DNA of 64,000 nt from Pleurodeles waltl (Eukaryota > Chordata > Amphibia > Caudata > Salamandridae). Where the stretch lies: assembly GCF_031143425.1 (NCBI RefSeq), contig NC_090451.1:354276339-354340338 (forward strand), given 5' to 3'. The notes under the pieces were generated by a model, which did not search any database, was not told the DNA's origin, and was given only the letters and a program-made list of their open reading frames with translations. This document shows positions 35,235 through 48,089 of the stretch, in pieces. A program made the position numbers and the translations under genes. The first letter of the stretch is position 1. The number at the start of each line of letters is the position of its first letter.

Positions 35235-37675
35235 TGGGGTTCCAGGAGATCCCTATGGCTGCAGCATTTCTTTTGCCACCCATAGGGAGCTCAGACAATT
35301 CTTACACAGGACTGCCACTGCAGCCTGAGTGAAATAACGTCCACGTTATTTCACAGCCTTTTTTCACTGCACATAAGTAACTTATAATTCACCTATATGT
35401 CTAACCCTCACTTGGGGGGGGGGGGTGGGGTTAGGTGCCAAGTTACTTAGTGTGCGGGCACTAGCCAAGGTGCTCCCACATTGTTCAGGGCAAATTCCAC
35501 GGACTTTGTGAGTGCAGCGACAATGCTAACTCCGAACATGGCCATGTAACATGTTTAGGATCATGGATATGTCACCCCAATATCATTCAAAGGATTTCCT
35601 CTGAAAGAGGGTGTTACACCCTCTCCCTTTGGAAATAGGTGGGAAGGGCTGGGGAGGAGTAGCCTCCCACAGCCTCTGGAAATGCTTTGATGGGCACAGA
35701 TGATGCCCATCTCTGCATAAGCCAGTCCACACCGCTTTAGGGATCCCCCAGCCCTGCTCTGGCGAGAAACTGGACAAAGGAAAGGGAAGTGACCACTCCC
35801 CTGACCTGCACCTCCCAGGGGAGGTGCCCAGAGCTCCTCCAGTGTGTCCCAGACCTCTGCCATCTTGGATTCAGAGGTGTTGGGGCACAATGGACAGCTC
35901 TGAGTGGCCAGTGCCAGCAGGTGATGTCAGAGACCCTTCCTGATAGGTGCTTACCTCTTTCAGTAGAAAAGCCTCCTTCCTTAGTAGCCAAACCTTCTTT
36001 TTTGGCTATTTAGGGTCTCTCCTCTGGGCTATTCCTCAGATAACGAAAGCAAAAGCTCACCAGAGTTCCTCTGCACTTCCCTCTTCGACTTCTGCTGCTC
36101 AAGGACTCCTGCAAAACCGCAACAAAGTAGCAAGGCGACTACCAGCAACATTGTAGCTCCTCATCCTGCCGGGTTTCTTGACTGTTTCCTGGTGGTGCAT
36201 GCTCTGAGGGCTGTCTGCCTTCACCCTGCACTGGAAGCCAAGAAGAAATCCCCTGTGGGTCGACGGAATCGTCCCCCTGCCAACGCAGGCACCAAACTTC
36301 TGCATCACCGGTCCTCTGGGTCCCCTCTCATCCTGACGAGCGTGGTCCCTGGAACACAGGAGCTGGGTCCAAGTGCCTGCCACAGTCCAGTGGCTCTTCT
36401 GTCCAAATTTGGTGGAGATAAGTCCTTGCCTCCCCACGCCAGTCAGCAAACCTGTGTACTGCGTGATGTGCAGCTGCTCCGGCTTCTGTGCACTTCTCCA
36501 AGGATTCCTTTGTGCACAGCCTAACCTGGGTCCCCAGCACTCCGTCCTACAGTGCTCAACCCGCTGAGTTGGACTCCGATGTCATGGGACCCTTCTTTTG
36601 TGATTCTGAGTTCACAGAACTTCCAAGTGCCTGCTCCGGTACTTCTGCGGGTGCTGCCTGCTTCTGCGGGGGCTCTCTGAGTTGCTGAGCGCCCCCCGGT
36701 CTCCTCCTCCAAGGGGCGACATCCTGGTCCTTCCTGGTCCCCAGCAGCACCCAAAAACCTCTACTGCGACCGCTGCAGCTAGCAAGGCTGGTTTGTGGTA
36801 TTTCTGCGTGGAAATACTTCTGCAACATCCAGCACGCCGTATGACATCTTCCATCCAAAGAAGTTCCTAGCCCTTTTTGTTGTTGCAGAATCTTCGGCTT
36901 CTTCCACCCGGAGGCAGCCCTTTTGCACCTTCATCTGTGGTTTCCTGGGCTCCTGCCCCCCATGGACACTATTGCGACCTTGGACTTGGTCCCCCTTCCT
37001 TTTCAGGTCCTCAGGTCCAGGAATCCGTCTTCAGTATTTTGCTGGTGCTTGTGATTCTTGCAGAATTCCCCTATCACGACTATTGTGTCTTTCTTGGGTA
37101 GGAGGGTAACTTTACTCCTACTTTCTAGGGTCTTGGGGTGGGGTATTTTGGACACCCTTACTGTTTTCCCAGAGTCCCAGCAACCCTCTACAAACTCCCA
37201 TAGGTCTGGGGTCCATTTGTGATTCGCATTCCACTTTTGGAGTATATGGTTTGTGTTGCCCCTAGACCCATGTCTACCTATTGTATCCTATTGTGATTCT
37301 ACATTGTTTGCACTACTTTTCTTACTGTTACTTACCTGTTTTGGGTTTGTGTACATATAACTTGTGTATATTACTTACCTCCTAAGTGAGGGTATCCTCT
37401 GAGATACTTTTGGCATATTGTCACTAAAACAAAGTACCTTTATTTTTAGTAACTCTGAGTATTGTGTTTTATTATGATATTGTTCTATGTGATATAAGTG
37501 GTATAGTAGAAGCTTTGCATGTCTCCTAGTTCAGCCTAAGCTGCTTTGCCATAGCTACCTTCTATCAGCCTAAGCTGCTAGAAACACCTCTATTCTACTA
37601 ATAAGGGATAACTGGACCTGGCACAGGGTGTAAGTACCACAAGGTACCCACTATAAGCCAGGCCAGCCTCCTACA
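35235..37675 (+). mobile_element. LTR-X, sense, 5' end missing
   Basis: It begins inside the element (GGGGTTCCAGGAGATCCC, about 280 bases past the usual start) and continues to a complete 3' end CCAGCCTCCTACA. The TATTTAG box is at 36007-36013; the donor-like site is changed to GAGATAAGTCC near 36416. A G-run at 35413-35423 expands the consensus here. Confidence 0.8.
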
Positions 37676-38135
37676 GAGAGTATTACCCATCTGGAGATGA
37701 TTAATTTCTGCACTGCCCAACCTTTTTTTGGACCCACATAACCAAGAAAGAGTTGATCATCCACTATGAACCCTTTGGTATGTTCGAAGTAGAATGCCAA
37801 TGCTGTTTTTGGGTCAAGGCGGTGGAATCTCTCCTCTTCCTTAGAAGGATGCAGAGGGGACGTAAAAAGTAGGCAAGGTGATGGACTGGCCTACATGGAA
37901 GGACGTAACCACTTTTGGCAGAAAGGAGGCCCTAGTGCGGAGCACCATTTGGTCAGGATAGTTGGAAAGGTAGGCTGGGTTAAATGAAAATGCCAGCAGC
38001 TCATTCACCCTGCAGACAGATCTAACGGCCACAAGGTAAGCTGTTTCTAAAGTAAGCAGTCTGAGAAGATAATTGTGGAGAGCCTCGAAAGAAACACATC
38101 AGAAAAGTCAAAACCAAATTCAAATCCAATTGTGG
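37676..38135 (-). pseudogene. DIRS-like tyrosine recombinase fragment (copy IV)
   Basis: The minus strand encodes AVRSVCRVNELLAFSF, then DQMVLRTRASFLPKVVTSFH and VGQSITLPTFYVPSASF. It corresponds to the central recombinase of copy I (about 5480-5720) but is better preserved, with 63 uninterrupted codons at 37841-38032. It contains the conserved R of the first catalytic box (SVCRVNEL); the HxxR and tyrosine boxes lie outside. Both borders are LTR-X ends. Confidence 0.7.
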
Positions 38136-38494
38136 TATAGGAAAGTACCCTCCTCCTTGGAATGGTTACCTTCTTTTTCTACCTGATGTCAGTGTGTTTG
38201 ACTCTGTTCACTGGGATCCTGCTAACGAGGACACCAGTTATGCTCTCTCGGCCAAAACTCTGTATTTTATTCACAATTGGCACACTGGTGCCCCATTATA
38301 AGTCCCTAGCATATGGTACCTAGGTACAGAGGGCACTGCGGTTCCAGAGGATTCCTAAGGACTGCAGCATATATTATGCCACCCATAGGAAGCCCAGATG
38401 AAGGGTTCTGCAGGATTACCATTGCAGCCTTCGTGAAAAGGTGCAAGCACCCTCTTACTGCCACTTTCACTTAAAAGTCACCCCTATGGCAGCC
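38136..38494 (+). mobile_element. LTR-X0, segment 1: start of a 5' LTR with internal region
   Basis: The start TATAGGAAAGTACCC is a mutated X 5' end. Hairpin 1 is decayed. The LTR is interrupted at 38494 by LTR-Y and continues at 53838-55808 and 59667-59937. Without insertions it is about 2.6 kb. It is the only X here whose 3' end is followed by a primer-binding-site-like sequence and a Gag-like ORF. Confidence 0.75.
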
Positions 38495-38966
38495 TGTAGG
38501 AAAGTGCCACTGTTGGCAAGGTTACCTCCCAACTTTTTGCCTTTTGTTGATGCCAACTTTGACTGAAAGTGAGCTGGGACCCTGCTAACCAGGCCCTAGC
38601 ACCAGTGTTCTTTCCCTAAAATTGTACCTTTGTTTCCACAATTGGCACAGCCCTGGCACACAGTTAAGTCCCTTGTAAAATGTATCCATGGTTCCAAGGG
38701 CCCTGTGGCCAGGGAAGGTCTCTAAGGACTACAGCTTGTATTATCCCACCCTGCGGGACCCCTTACTCAGCCCATTCACACTGCCTTCCAGCTTGTGTGC
38801 GCTGGTGGGGAGAAAGAGGCAAAGTCAACATGGCACCCCTCTCATGGGTGCCATGCCCACAAACCACTGCCTGCGGCACAGGTAAGTCCCTAGCAGGCCT
38901 TACAGCCCTAAGTTAGGGTGCACTATACCACAGGTGAGGGCATAGCTGCATGAGCACTATGCCCCT
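38495..38966 (+). mobile_element. LTR-Y (host copy), segment 1
   Basis: The start TGTAGGAAAGTGCCACTG, the GGACCCTGCTAACCAGG dyad core and the CACAGGTGAGGGCATAGC block are LTR-Y 5' sequence. The copy continues at 44889, 47942 and 52048 and ends TCCTACA at 53837, totalling about 2.8 kb. The outer flanks CAGCC and TAGGC agree at only 3 of 5 positions. Confidence 0.8.
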
Positions 38967-39070
38967 TGTAGGAAAGTACCATCTTCTTTGGCATGCTACC
39001 CCCATTTTTACCTGTATGTCAGTATGTTTTTGCCTGTCTCACTGGGATCCTGCTGGTCAGGACCCCAGTG
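38967..39070 (+). mobile_element. LTR-X, segment 1, inside LTR-Y
   Basis: This 104-base start runs from TGTAGGAAAGTACC to the end of hairpin 1. The full X spans 38967-44888, including a mini-X and a Y insertion, and is flanked by CCCCT at 38962-38966 and 44889-44893. Confidence 0.85.
39040..39070 (+). other. LTR-X hairpin 1 with an insertion at its 3' foot
   Basis: Arms CACTGGG and CCCAGTG; loop core CTGCTGGTCAG. The 3' arm end CAGTG served as target of the mini-X and is duplicated at 39558-39562. Confidence 0.65.
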
Positions 39071-39557
39071 TGTAGGAGGCTGACCTAGTTTGTAGTGGGT
39101 ACCATGGGTACTTACATGTCACACCAGGTCCAGTTATCCCTAGTTAGTGAATGTAGTAGTGTTCTAGCAGCTTAGGCTGATAGAGGTAGCTATAGCAGAG
39201 CAGCTTAGGCTGAACTAGGAGACATGCAAAGTTCATGCAATACCACTTATAGTTACACACTACTTATACACAAGTAAAGACAATACTCAGTGTTACCAAA
39301 AATAAAGGTATTTATTTGGGTGACACAGTGCCAATACTCCTTCTGGAGGTAAGTATTATACACAACATATTCACTAGACACCAAAATTAGACAAGTAAAT
39401 AGGCAAAACACACTGACATATACGTTTTTTTATCTATGACCACTGGGGTCCTGGCTAGCAGGATGCGAGTGACAGTAAAAAAAAAACACACTGACATACA
39501 CTCACAAACAGGCCAAAAGTGGGGGTAACCACGCTAAAAAGAGTCTACTTTTCTACA
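39071..39557 (-). mobile_element. Mini-X: 487-bp deleted LTR-X, antisense, perfect TSD
   Basis: Left end TGTAGGAGGCTGACC and right end CTTTTCTACA are both LTR-X ends. CAGTG flanks both sides (39066-39070, 39558-39562). Only about 335 bases of the 3' end and about 150 bases of the 5' end remain; the latter includes the hairpin (near 39440-39470). The TATTTAG box and donor site are gone. Confidence 0.85.
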
Positions 39558-39562
39558 CAGTG

Positions 39563-42040
39563 CTCATAGTTTATGGCCTAATGTGTGTGCCTGAACAGTG
39601 CTTAACTGTGTCACTTGGGCTCTGCTAACCAGAACCTCAGTGCTTATGCTCTCTCTGCTTTTAAATGGGTCACTGTAGGCTAGTGACCTAATTTACCAAT
39701 TTCAATTGCCACACTGGACCCCCCCCCCCTTATAAGTCCCTAGTATATGGTACCTAGGTATCCAGGGTATTGGGGTTCCAGGAGATCCATTTGGGCTGCA
39801 GCATTACTTTTGCCACCCATAGGGAGCTCAGAAAAACCCTTGCACAGACCTGCCATTGCAGCATGCGTGAAATAACCCACACATTATTTCACAGCCATTT
39901 TCACTGCACTTAAGTAATTTATAAGTCACCTATATGTCTAGCCTTCACTTGCTGAAGGTTACGTGCAAAGTTACTAACTGTGAGGGCACCCTTGCATTAG
40001 CAAAGGTGCCCCCACATACTTCAGGGCAATTTCCCCAGACATTGTGAGTGCATGGACACCATTACACGCGTGCACTACCTACTGGTCAATACCTATATGT
40101 AGCTTCACAATGGTAACTCCAAATATGGCCATGTAACATGTCTGAGATCATGGAATTGTCCCCTCATTCCAAATCTGGTATTGGGAAGCCAATTCCATTC
40201 ATCCTGGGGGTTCCACCATGGACTCCCAAGTACTGCCAAAGCAGCTCTCTGAGGCTTGCACTGCAGCTACAGCTGCTGCCATCTCACAGACAGGGTTCTG
40301 GCCTCCTGTGGTCTGGCCAGCCCAGTCCCATGAGGGCAGAACAAAGCATTTCTTCTGAGAGCAGGGTGTTACACCCTCTCCCTTTGGAAATAGGTTACAG
40401 GCTGGGAGGGGTACCCTTGCATAAGAGCCCGGCTACAACGGTTTAGGGACACCTTCTCCCTTGCTCTGGCACAAAACTGAACAACGAAAGGGGAGTGACT
40501 AATCCCCTGTCCATCACCAACCTAGGGGTGGTACCCAGAGCTCCTCCAGTGTGTCCCAGACTTCAGCCATCTTGCTTTGCTAGGTGTGGGGGCACCCTGG
40601 AGGCCTCTGAGAGGCCAGTGCCAGCAGGTGACGTCAGAGACCCCTCCTGATAGGTCCTTACCTGATAACGTAGACAATCCCCCTCTCAGGGCTATTTAGG
40701 GTCTCTCCTGTGGGTTCTCTTCAGATTCTGCTTCCAAGTTTCCTTCAGGAATCCTCTGCAACAACTTCAGCATCCTCTGACCATGGAACAACCACAGCCT
40801 ATTTCAAGAAACGCTGTACACGGCAACAAAATATAAACAAGAGATACTTAACCTCAGCTCTAAGTCAGCAACTTCAACAGTTTCCACGTTCTGGGGACTC
40901 CCTGTCATCATCTTGCACCAGAAGGGCCGAAGAAATCTCCAGTGGAGTGACAGAGTCACTCTCCTGCTCCAAGCAGGCACCTTCGAAGACGACGACCGGT
41001 ACCCTTGGACTCCTCTCACAGCGACGAGCGTGCTCCTAAGGACACAGAGGGTAGACATCGACAGACTGTCCTGAGGTCCTGCCGACGCAATTTGGAGGAG
41101 GAGAGACCTTGCCTTCCCTGCGAGCGACGGTACCCCTGTGTACTGTGTCTTCTTCACCTCCTGAGGCCTCTGTGCACTACTTGCAAAATTCCTTCATGCA
41201 CAGCCTCGCCCAGGTCCCTAGCACTACATCCTGCGACGCTCAAGTTGCCGAGTTGTTCCCCGGCGGCTTGGGAGCTTCTTTTAATGTGCTACATCAACCG
41301 TGTCTTGCACCTCCTTCGTCCCCCACATCCTGCAACTCCCAGGGGTGCTGGCTGGTCCCTGAGGGCCCCCTAAAGTGCTGAGAGCCCCCTCTTCCACCTC
41401 ACACAGAGTTGGGGCCCCCAGGTCCCTCCTGCGTCCACCCAGTGCCATTTTGACTCAAAACGCACTTTTGTTATAGCCAAAACTTTTTGGCGACTTCCAA
41501 CACAAACCAACGCCTGCAACGATCTTCACGTCAAGAGACATCCTTTGCATCACGCAGGAACCCGCCAGCATCTTCCTAGGGTGCATTCCTGCAGTATTCG
41601 ACTAACCGGGGACTCTTCTTTTGCACCCTCTTCTGGGTTGGCAGGGGCTCCTCTCCTTCCTGGAACTTCTTTCGACTTCTGCACTTGGTCCCCTTCATTT
41701 GCAGGTCTTCAGGTCCAGGAATCCAGCAGTTATTTGCAGACTTGGTTGGCTGCTGCAAAATCCCAATCACGAGGTGTAGTGTGCCCTAAGGAAACTTGCC
41801 GTACTTTACTCCTGCTTTTCTGGGCTCTGGGGGGCGTTATTTACTTCCCTTTACTGTATTCTTACTCTCTCAGCGATTCTGCACACACTACACTTGTCTA
41901 GGGGGGAATTAGAGATTTGCATTCCACTTTCTTAGTATATGCTTTGTGTTGCCCCAAGACCTATTTTCTCCCATTGCAATGTATAGCATTTCCCATTGCT
42001 TGCATTGTTTTATGACTATTTACTTGTCTAATTTTGGTGT
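39563..42040 (+). mobile_element. LTR-X, segment 2
   Basis: This continues the X begun at 38967: hairpin 2 near 39610, a C-run at 39720-39729, the TATTTAG box at 40693-40699, then the R-like region. The donor-like site near 41095 is altered. LTR-Y interrupts it at 42041. Confidence 0.85.
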
Positions 42041-44557
42041 TGCAGGAAGTTGGCTCTGTATATACTATTTCAAAGTAAGTAATAGTGTGCACAGAGTCCA
42101 AGGGTTCCCCTTAAAGGTAAGATAGTGGCAAAAGTAGATAATTCTAATGCTCTATTTTGTGGTCGTGTGGTCCAGCAGTAGGCTTATCAGAGGGTAGTGT
42201 TAAGCATTTGTTGTACACACAGGCAATAAATGAGGAACACACACTCAAAGACTTACTCCAGGCCAATAGGTTTTTATATTGAAAAATATATTTCCTTAGT
42301 TTATTTTAAGAACCACAGGTTCAAGATTTACAGTTAATACATTAAAAGTAAGGTACTTTACTTTTGAATGAAAACAATATCATGTACAATCTTTGTAAAA
42401 ATGGCAATAAGCTATTTTCAAAGTGAACACTGTGCGAAAATCAACAGTTCCTGGGGGAGGTAAGTAAACGTTAGATTAGGAGGTAAGTAAAACACTTACA
42501 AGTCTCAGTCCTGGGGCATAGGCAGCCCACCACTGGGGGTTCAAGGCAACCCCAAAGTTAACACCCCAGCAGCTCAGGGCCGGTCAGGTGCAGAGGTCAA
42601 AGAGGTGCCCAAAACACATAGGCGACAATGGAGAACAGGGGTGCTCCGGCTCCAGTCTGCCAGCAGGTAAGTACCTGCGTCCTCGGGGGCAGACGAGGGG
42701 GGTTTGTAGAGCACTGGGAGGGATACAAGTAGGCACACAAAACACACCCTCAGCGGCACAGGGGCGGCTGAGTGCAGTGTGCAAACCAGGCATCGGGTTT
42801 TGTATAGATTTCAATGGATGGACCTGGGGGTCACTCTAGCGGTGCAGGCAGACACAGGGGGGGCTTCTCGGGACAGCCACCACCTGTGCAAGGCAGAGGG
42901 TGGCCTTTGGGTCACTCCTGCGTCGAAGTTCGGTTCCTTCAAGTCCTGGGGGCTGCGAGTGCAGGGTTGGTTCCAGGTGTCGGGTCCCTTGTTACAGGCA
43001 GGTGTGGTCAGGGGGAGCCTCTGGATTCTCTCTGCAGGCGTTGCTGTGGGGGCTCAGGGGGGTCATCTCTGGTTACTCACGAGCTCGCAGTCGCCGGGGA
43101 GTCCTCCCTGAGGTGTAGGTTTTCTGCAGTTCGAGCCAGGTGTGTCTGGTGCAGAGTGTAGAGTCTCATGCTTCCGGCGGGAAACGTGAAGTCTTTGGAA
43201 GTTGCTTCTTTGTTGCAAAGAAGTAGCTGGTTTTGAACAGGGCCGCTGTTCACTGGAGTTTCTTGGTCCTGTAGTCCAGGGTAGTCCTGAGGCGTCAGAG
43301 GTCGCTGGTCCCTGTCTGATGCGTCAATCTGATTTCCTGGGATCTGGGGAGCCCCTAAATACAGAATTTAGGGGTGTGTTTAGGTCTGGGAGGGCAGTAG
43401 CCAATGGCTACTGTCCTTCAGGTTGGCTACACGCTCTTTGTGCTTCCTCCCTGTGGGGAGGGGGGCACATCCCTAATCCTATTGGGGGAATCCTCCAAAC
43501 TCAAGATGGAGGATTTCTCAAGGCAGGGGTCACCTCAGCTCAGGACACCTTAGGGGCTGTCCTGACTGGTGGGTGGCCCTCTTTGTTTTTCTCATTATCT
43601 CCTCCAGCCTTGCTGCCAAAAGTGGGGGCAGTGGTCAGAGGGGCAGGCATCTCCACTAGCTGGGATGCCATAGAGCACAGTAACAAAAGGGGTGAGCCTT
43701 TGAGGCTCACCACCAGGTGTTTCAGTTCCTGCAGGGGGAGGTGAGAAGCACCTCCACCCAGTACAGGTTTTGTTCCTGGCCACTGAGTGACAAAGGCACT
43801 CTCCACATGTGACCAGCAACATGTCTGGTGTGTGGCAGGCTGGCAGGAACTGGTCAGCCTAGACTAGAAGTCGGATAGGTATTCAGGGGGCATCTCTAAG
43901 ATGCCCTCTGGGTGCATGTTATAATAAATTGCACACTGGCATCAGTGTGCATTTATTGTGCTGAGAAGTTTGATACCAAACTTACCAGTTTTCAGTGTAG
44001 CCATTATGGAACTGTGGAGTTCGTGTTTGAGTCTTATGGCTACCCTGCACTTACAAAGTCTAAGGTTTTGCTTAGACACTGTAGGGGCATAGTGCTCATG
44101 CACATATGCCCTCACCTGTGGTATACTGCACCCTGCCTTAGGGCTGTAAGGCCTGCTAGAGGGGTGACTTACCTCTGCCACAGGCAGTGTGAGGATGGCA
44201 TGGCACTCTGAGGGGAGTGCCATGTCGACTTAAGTAATTTTCTCCCCACCAGCACACACAAGCTGTGAAGCAGTGTGCATGTGCTGAGTGAGGGGTCCCT
44301 AGGGTGGCATAAGACAAGCCGCAGCCCTTAGAGACCTTTCCTGGCATCAGGGCCCTTGGTACCAGGGGTACCAGTTACAAGGGACTTACCTGAGTGCCAG
44401 GGTTGTGCCAATTGTGGAGACAAAGGTACAGTTTAGGGAAAGAACACTGGTGCTGGGGCATGGTTAGCAGGGTCCCAGCACACTTTCAAATCATAACTTA
44501 GCATCAGCAAAGGCAAAAGGTTAGGGGGAAACCATGCCAAGGAGGCATTTCCTTACA
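42041..44557 (-). mobile_element. LTR-Y, antisense, near full length
   Basis: The 2517-bp copy begins TGCAGGAAGTTGGC and ends GGCATTTCCTTACA. It is flanked by GGTGT (42036-42040) and GGTTT (44558-44562), a 4/5 match. It lies about 330 bases before the 3' end of the host X. The antisense hairpin is at 44450-44481. Open frames of up to 180 codons (43202-43744) have no recognisable domain. Confidence 0.85.
44450..44481 (-). other. LTR-Y hairpin dyad
   Basis: Arms GTGCTGGG and CCCAGCAC enclose a GGTTAGCAGG core on the plus strand, the reverse complement of the 7204-7235 dyad. Confidence 0.6.
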
Positions 44558-44888
44558 GGTTTCTAGTGTATATATATTGTGTATAATACTTACCTCCAGA
44601 AGGAGTATTGTCTCTAAGATATTTTTGGTGCTGTGTCACCCAAATATATACCTTTATTTTTGGTAACACTGAGTATTGTCTTTACTTGTGTATAAGTACT
44701 GTGTAACTATAAGTGGTATTGTATGAGCTTTGCATGTCTCCTAGTTCAGCATAAGCTGCTCTGCTATAGCTACCTCTACCAGCCTAAGCTGGAAGAACAC
44801 TACTACATTCACTAACAAGGGATAACTGGACCTGGTATTAGGTGTAGGTACCCAAGGTACCCACTACAAACCAGGCCAGCCTCCTATA
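44558..44888 (+). mobile_element. LTR-X, segment 3 (3' end)
   Basis: The segment resumes with GGTTTCTAGTGTATATATATTG and ends CCAGCCTCCTATA. The expected AATAAA is read as AATATATA near 44642. CCCCT follows. Confidence 0.85.
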
Positions 44889-45394
44889 CCCCTACAGTGT
44901 CTAAGTCCATTCTTAGACATTGTACGTGCAGTGTAGTGTAGTCACATTGAGTATATGGTCTGGAAGTTTGTCATTACGAATTCCACAGCACCATAATGGC
45001 TTCACTGAACACTGAGAAGTTTGGTATCAAACTTATCAGAACAATAAATTCACAATGATGCCAGTGTGGGATTTATTGAATAATACACACAGAGGGCATT
45101 TTAGAGATGCCACCTGTATGTTAGGCCAACTGCTACTGTAGGACTGACCAGTCTGTGCCAGCCTGCCACTTTCAGACGCGTTTCTGACCATATGGGGTGA
45201 GTGCCTTTGTGCAGTCTGTGGTCAGAAACAAAGCCTGCCCTGAATGGAGGTGCTTCACAGCTCCCCCTGCAGAAACTGTAACACCTGGCGGTGAGTGTCC
45301 AAGGCTCAAGCATAGGATAACAGTGCCCCAGGGTACTCCAGCTAGTGGAGATGCCCACCCCCTGGACACAGCCCCAGTGTTGGCGACAAGTCTG
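44889..45394 (+). mobile_element. LTR-Y (host copy), segment 2
   Basis: It resumes at CCCCTACAGTGTCTAAG, as expected for Y after CTATGCCCCT. It ends at GCGACAAGTCTG where an antisense X starts. Confidence 0.8.
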
Positions 45395-47941
45395 TGTAAG
45401 AGGCTGGCCTGGCTTATAGTGGGTACCAATGGTACTTACACCTTGTGCCAGGTCCAGTTATCCCTTATTAGTAGAGCAGTAGTGTTCTAGCAGCTTAGGC
45501 TGATAGACGTAGCTATAGCAGTTCAGCCAAGGCTGAACTAGGAGACATGCAAAGCTCATGCAATATCACTTATATCATATGGGTACTATATCATAAGAAA
45601 GGAGCCCACTAAACCCCGGGTGAAGGTGCAAAATGGCTGTCTCCAGTTGGAAGAAGCGAAAGATTCGGCAAGAACGAAAGGAGGTAGGAAGTTCTTCTTC
45701 GTGCAGAAGATGTCCCACAGTGTGCTGGAGGATGCAGAAGTGTATCCTTGGCAAAATAATGCAAACAAGCCTTGCTAGCTGCAAGAGTCGCGGCTAGAGA
45801 AAAAGGGTGCTGTTCGTGCCCAGGAAGGACCAGGATGTTGCCCCTTGGGAGAGGAGACAGGGGGGCCCTCAGCGACGTTGAGAGCCCAGGCATAAGCAGC
45901 AAGCACCTGCAGAACTCCTCAAACACAGGTTCAAGAAGTCTGAACACAGCGGTCGTCTCACCACTTCAAAAGGAGGTCCCACGGCACCGGAGATCAACTC
46001 AGGGAGCTGAGCATCGCAGGCCAGAGTGCTGGGGACCTAGGCTCGGCTGTGCATGCAGGATTTCTTAGACATGTGCAGAGAAGCCCTTGCTGCTGCAGTT
46101 CACGCGGTGCACAGGATTACTGTCTGGAGAGGGGAGGCAAGGACTTACCTCCTCCAAATTTGGACAGTTGGACCACTAGACAGTCTAGGTCACTTCGGTC
46201 CACCACCTGTGTTCCAGGGGCCACGCTCCTCAGGGTGAGAGGGGTCCCAGAGTACTGGTGAAGCTGAAGTTTGGTGCCTGCTGAAGCAGGGGGAAGATTC
46301 GGTCATCCCACTGGAGATTTTTTCGTGGCTTCCAGTGCAGGGTGAAGGCAGGCAGCCCCCAGAGCATGCAGCACCAGGAAACAGTTGAGAGAGCCAGCAG
46401 GATTAGGCGCTACAATGTCGCTGGTAGTCTTCTGACTACTTTGTTGCACTTTTGCAGGCGTCCTAGAGCAGTCAGCAGTCGATTCTTGGTAGAAGTGAAG
46501 AACGAAGTGCAGAGGAGTCCTGCTGGATTCTTGCAATTCGTTATCTGAGGAAAAGCCAACTGGAGAGACCCTAAATAGCCCTCAGAGGAGGATTGGCCAC
46601 CTAGTCAGGTAAGCACCTATCAGGAGGGGTCTCTGACGTCACCTGCTGGCACTGGCCACTCAGAGGGCTCCAGAGTGCCCTCACACCTCTGGAAACAAGA
46701 TGGCAGAGGTCTGGGACACACTGGAGAAGCTCTGGGCACCACCCCTGGGGTGGTGATGGACAGGGGAGTGGTCACTCCCCTTTCCTTTGTCCAGTTTTGC
46801 GCCAGAGCAGGGACTGGGGGTTCCATAAACCAGTGCAGACTGGCTTATGCAAGGAGGGCACCATCTGTACCCTTCAAAGCATTTCCAGAGGCTGAAAGAA
46901 GCGACCCCTCCCCAGCCTCTAACACCTATTTCCAAAGAGAGAGGGTGTAACACCCTGCCCTCAGTGCGAAATGCTTTGTTCTGCCTTCCTGGGACTGGGC
47001 TGCCCAGACCACAGGAGGGCAGAACCCTGTCTGTGGGGTGGCAGCAGCAGTAGCTACAGAGAAAACCCCAGAAAGCTGGTTTGGCTGTACCCGGGTTCTA
47101 TAGTGGAGCCCCGGGGATGCATGGAATCGGCTCCCCAATACCAGATTTGGCATGGGGGGGACAATTCCATGATCTTAGACATGTTACAATGCCATATTCG
47201 GAGTTACCATTGTGAAGCTACATATAGGTATTGACCGATATTAAGTGCACACATGTAATGGTAAGCCCGCACTCACAAAGCCTGGGGAAATCCCCCTGAA
47301 CTATGTGGGGGCACCTTTGCTAGTGCAAGTGTGCCCTCACACTTAGTAACTTTCCACCTAACCTTCAGCAAGTGAAGGTTAGACATATAGGTGACTTATA
47401 CGTTACTTAAGTGCAGTGAAAATGGCTGTGAAATAACGTGTGCGTTATTTCACTCAGGCTGCGATGGCAGTCCTGTGTAAAGGTTTGTCTGAGCTCCCTA
47501 TGGGTGGCAAAATAAATGCTGCAGCCCACTGCGATCTCCTGGAACATTAATACCCTGGGTACCTTGGTACCATTTACTAGGGAATTATAAGGGTGTTTCA
47601 GTATGCCAATTTAAATTGGTAAAAGTGGTCACTAGCCTATAGTGACAAATCTAAAGGCAGAGAGAGCATGAGCACTGAGGTTCTGATTAGCATAGCATCA
47701 GTGACACAGTTAGGCACTACATAGGTATACACATTCAAGCCACGAACTATGAGCACTGGGGGTCCTGGCTACCAGGATCCCAGTGAGACAGGCAAAACAC
47801 ACAGACAAATAGGGTTTTTACTAGGAGCACTGGGGTCCTGGCTAGCAGGATCCCACTGAGACAGTAAAAACACCCTGACATATACTCACAAACAGGCCAA
47901 AAGTGTGGGTAACAATACTAGAAAGAGGCTACCTTCTCAGA
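45395..47941 (-). mobile_element. LTR-X, antisense, perfect TSD
   Basis: The left end is TGTAAGAGGCTGG and the right end GGCTACCTTCTCAGA. GTCTG flanks at 45390-45394 and 47942-47946. The copy is 2547 bp, with an internal deletion near 45599. Two antisense copies of hairpin 1 (near 47755-47785 and 47825-47855) and one of hairpin 2 (near 47680) are present. Confidence 0.88.
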
Positions 47942-48015
47942 GTCTGGTGGGAAAATAGGGAGGAGTGACCACCCCAGCCAGGACAACCCCTAAGGTGTCC
48001 AGAGCTGAGGTGACC
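47942..48015 (+). mobile_element. LTR-Y (host copy), segment 3
   Basis: These 74 bases lie between two X insertions and read GTCTGGTGGGAAAATAGGG ... GAGGTGACC, colinear with 8050-8130 of the reference Y. Confidence 0.8.
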
Positions 48016-48089
48016 TGTAGGAAAGTATCATCTTGCCTGGCATGGTACCCCCATTATTTACTTGTGTGTCAGTTTGTTTTTGCCTGTCT

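Noticed and set aside
35413..35427. G-run (and C-run at 39720, G-run at 26811) as functional quadruplex or slippage sites
   Set aside because: They are single homopolymer expansions not shared by other copies of the same repeats.
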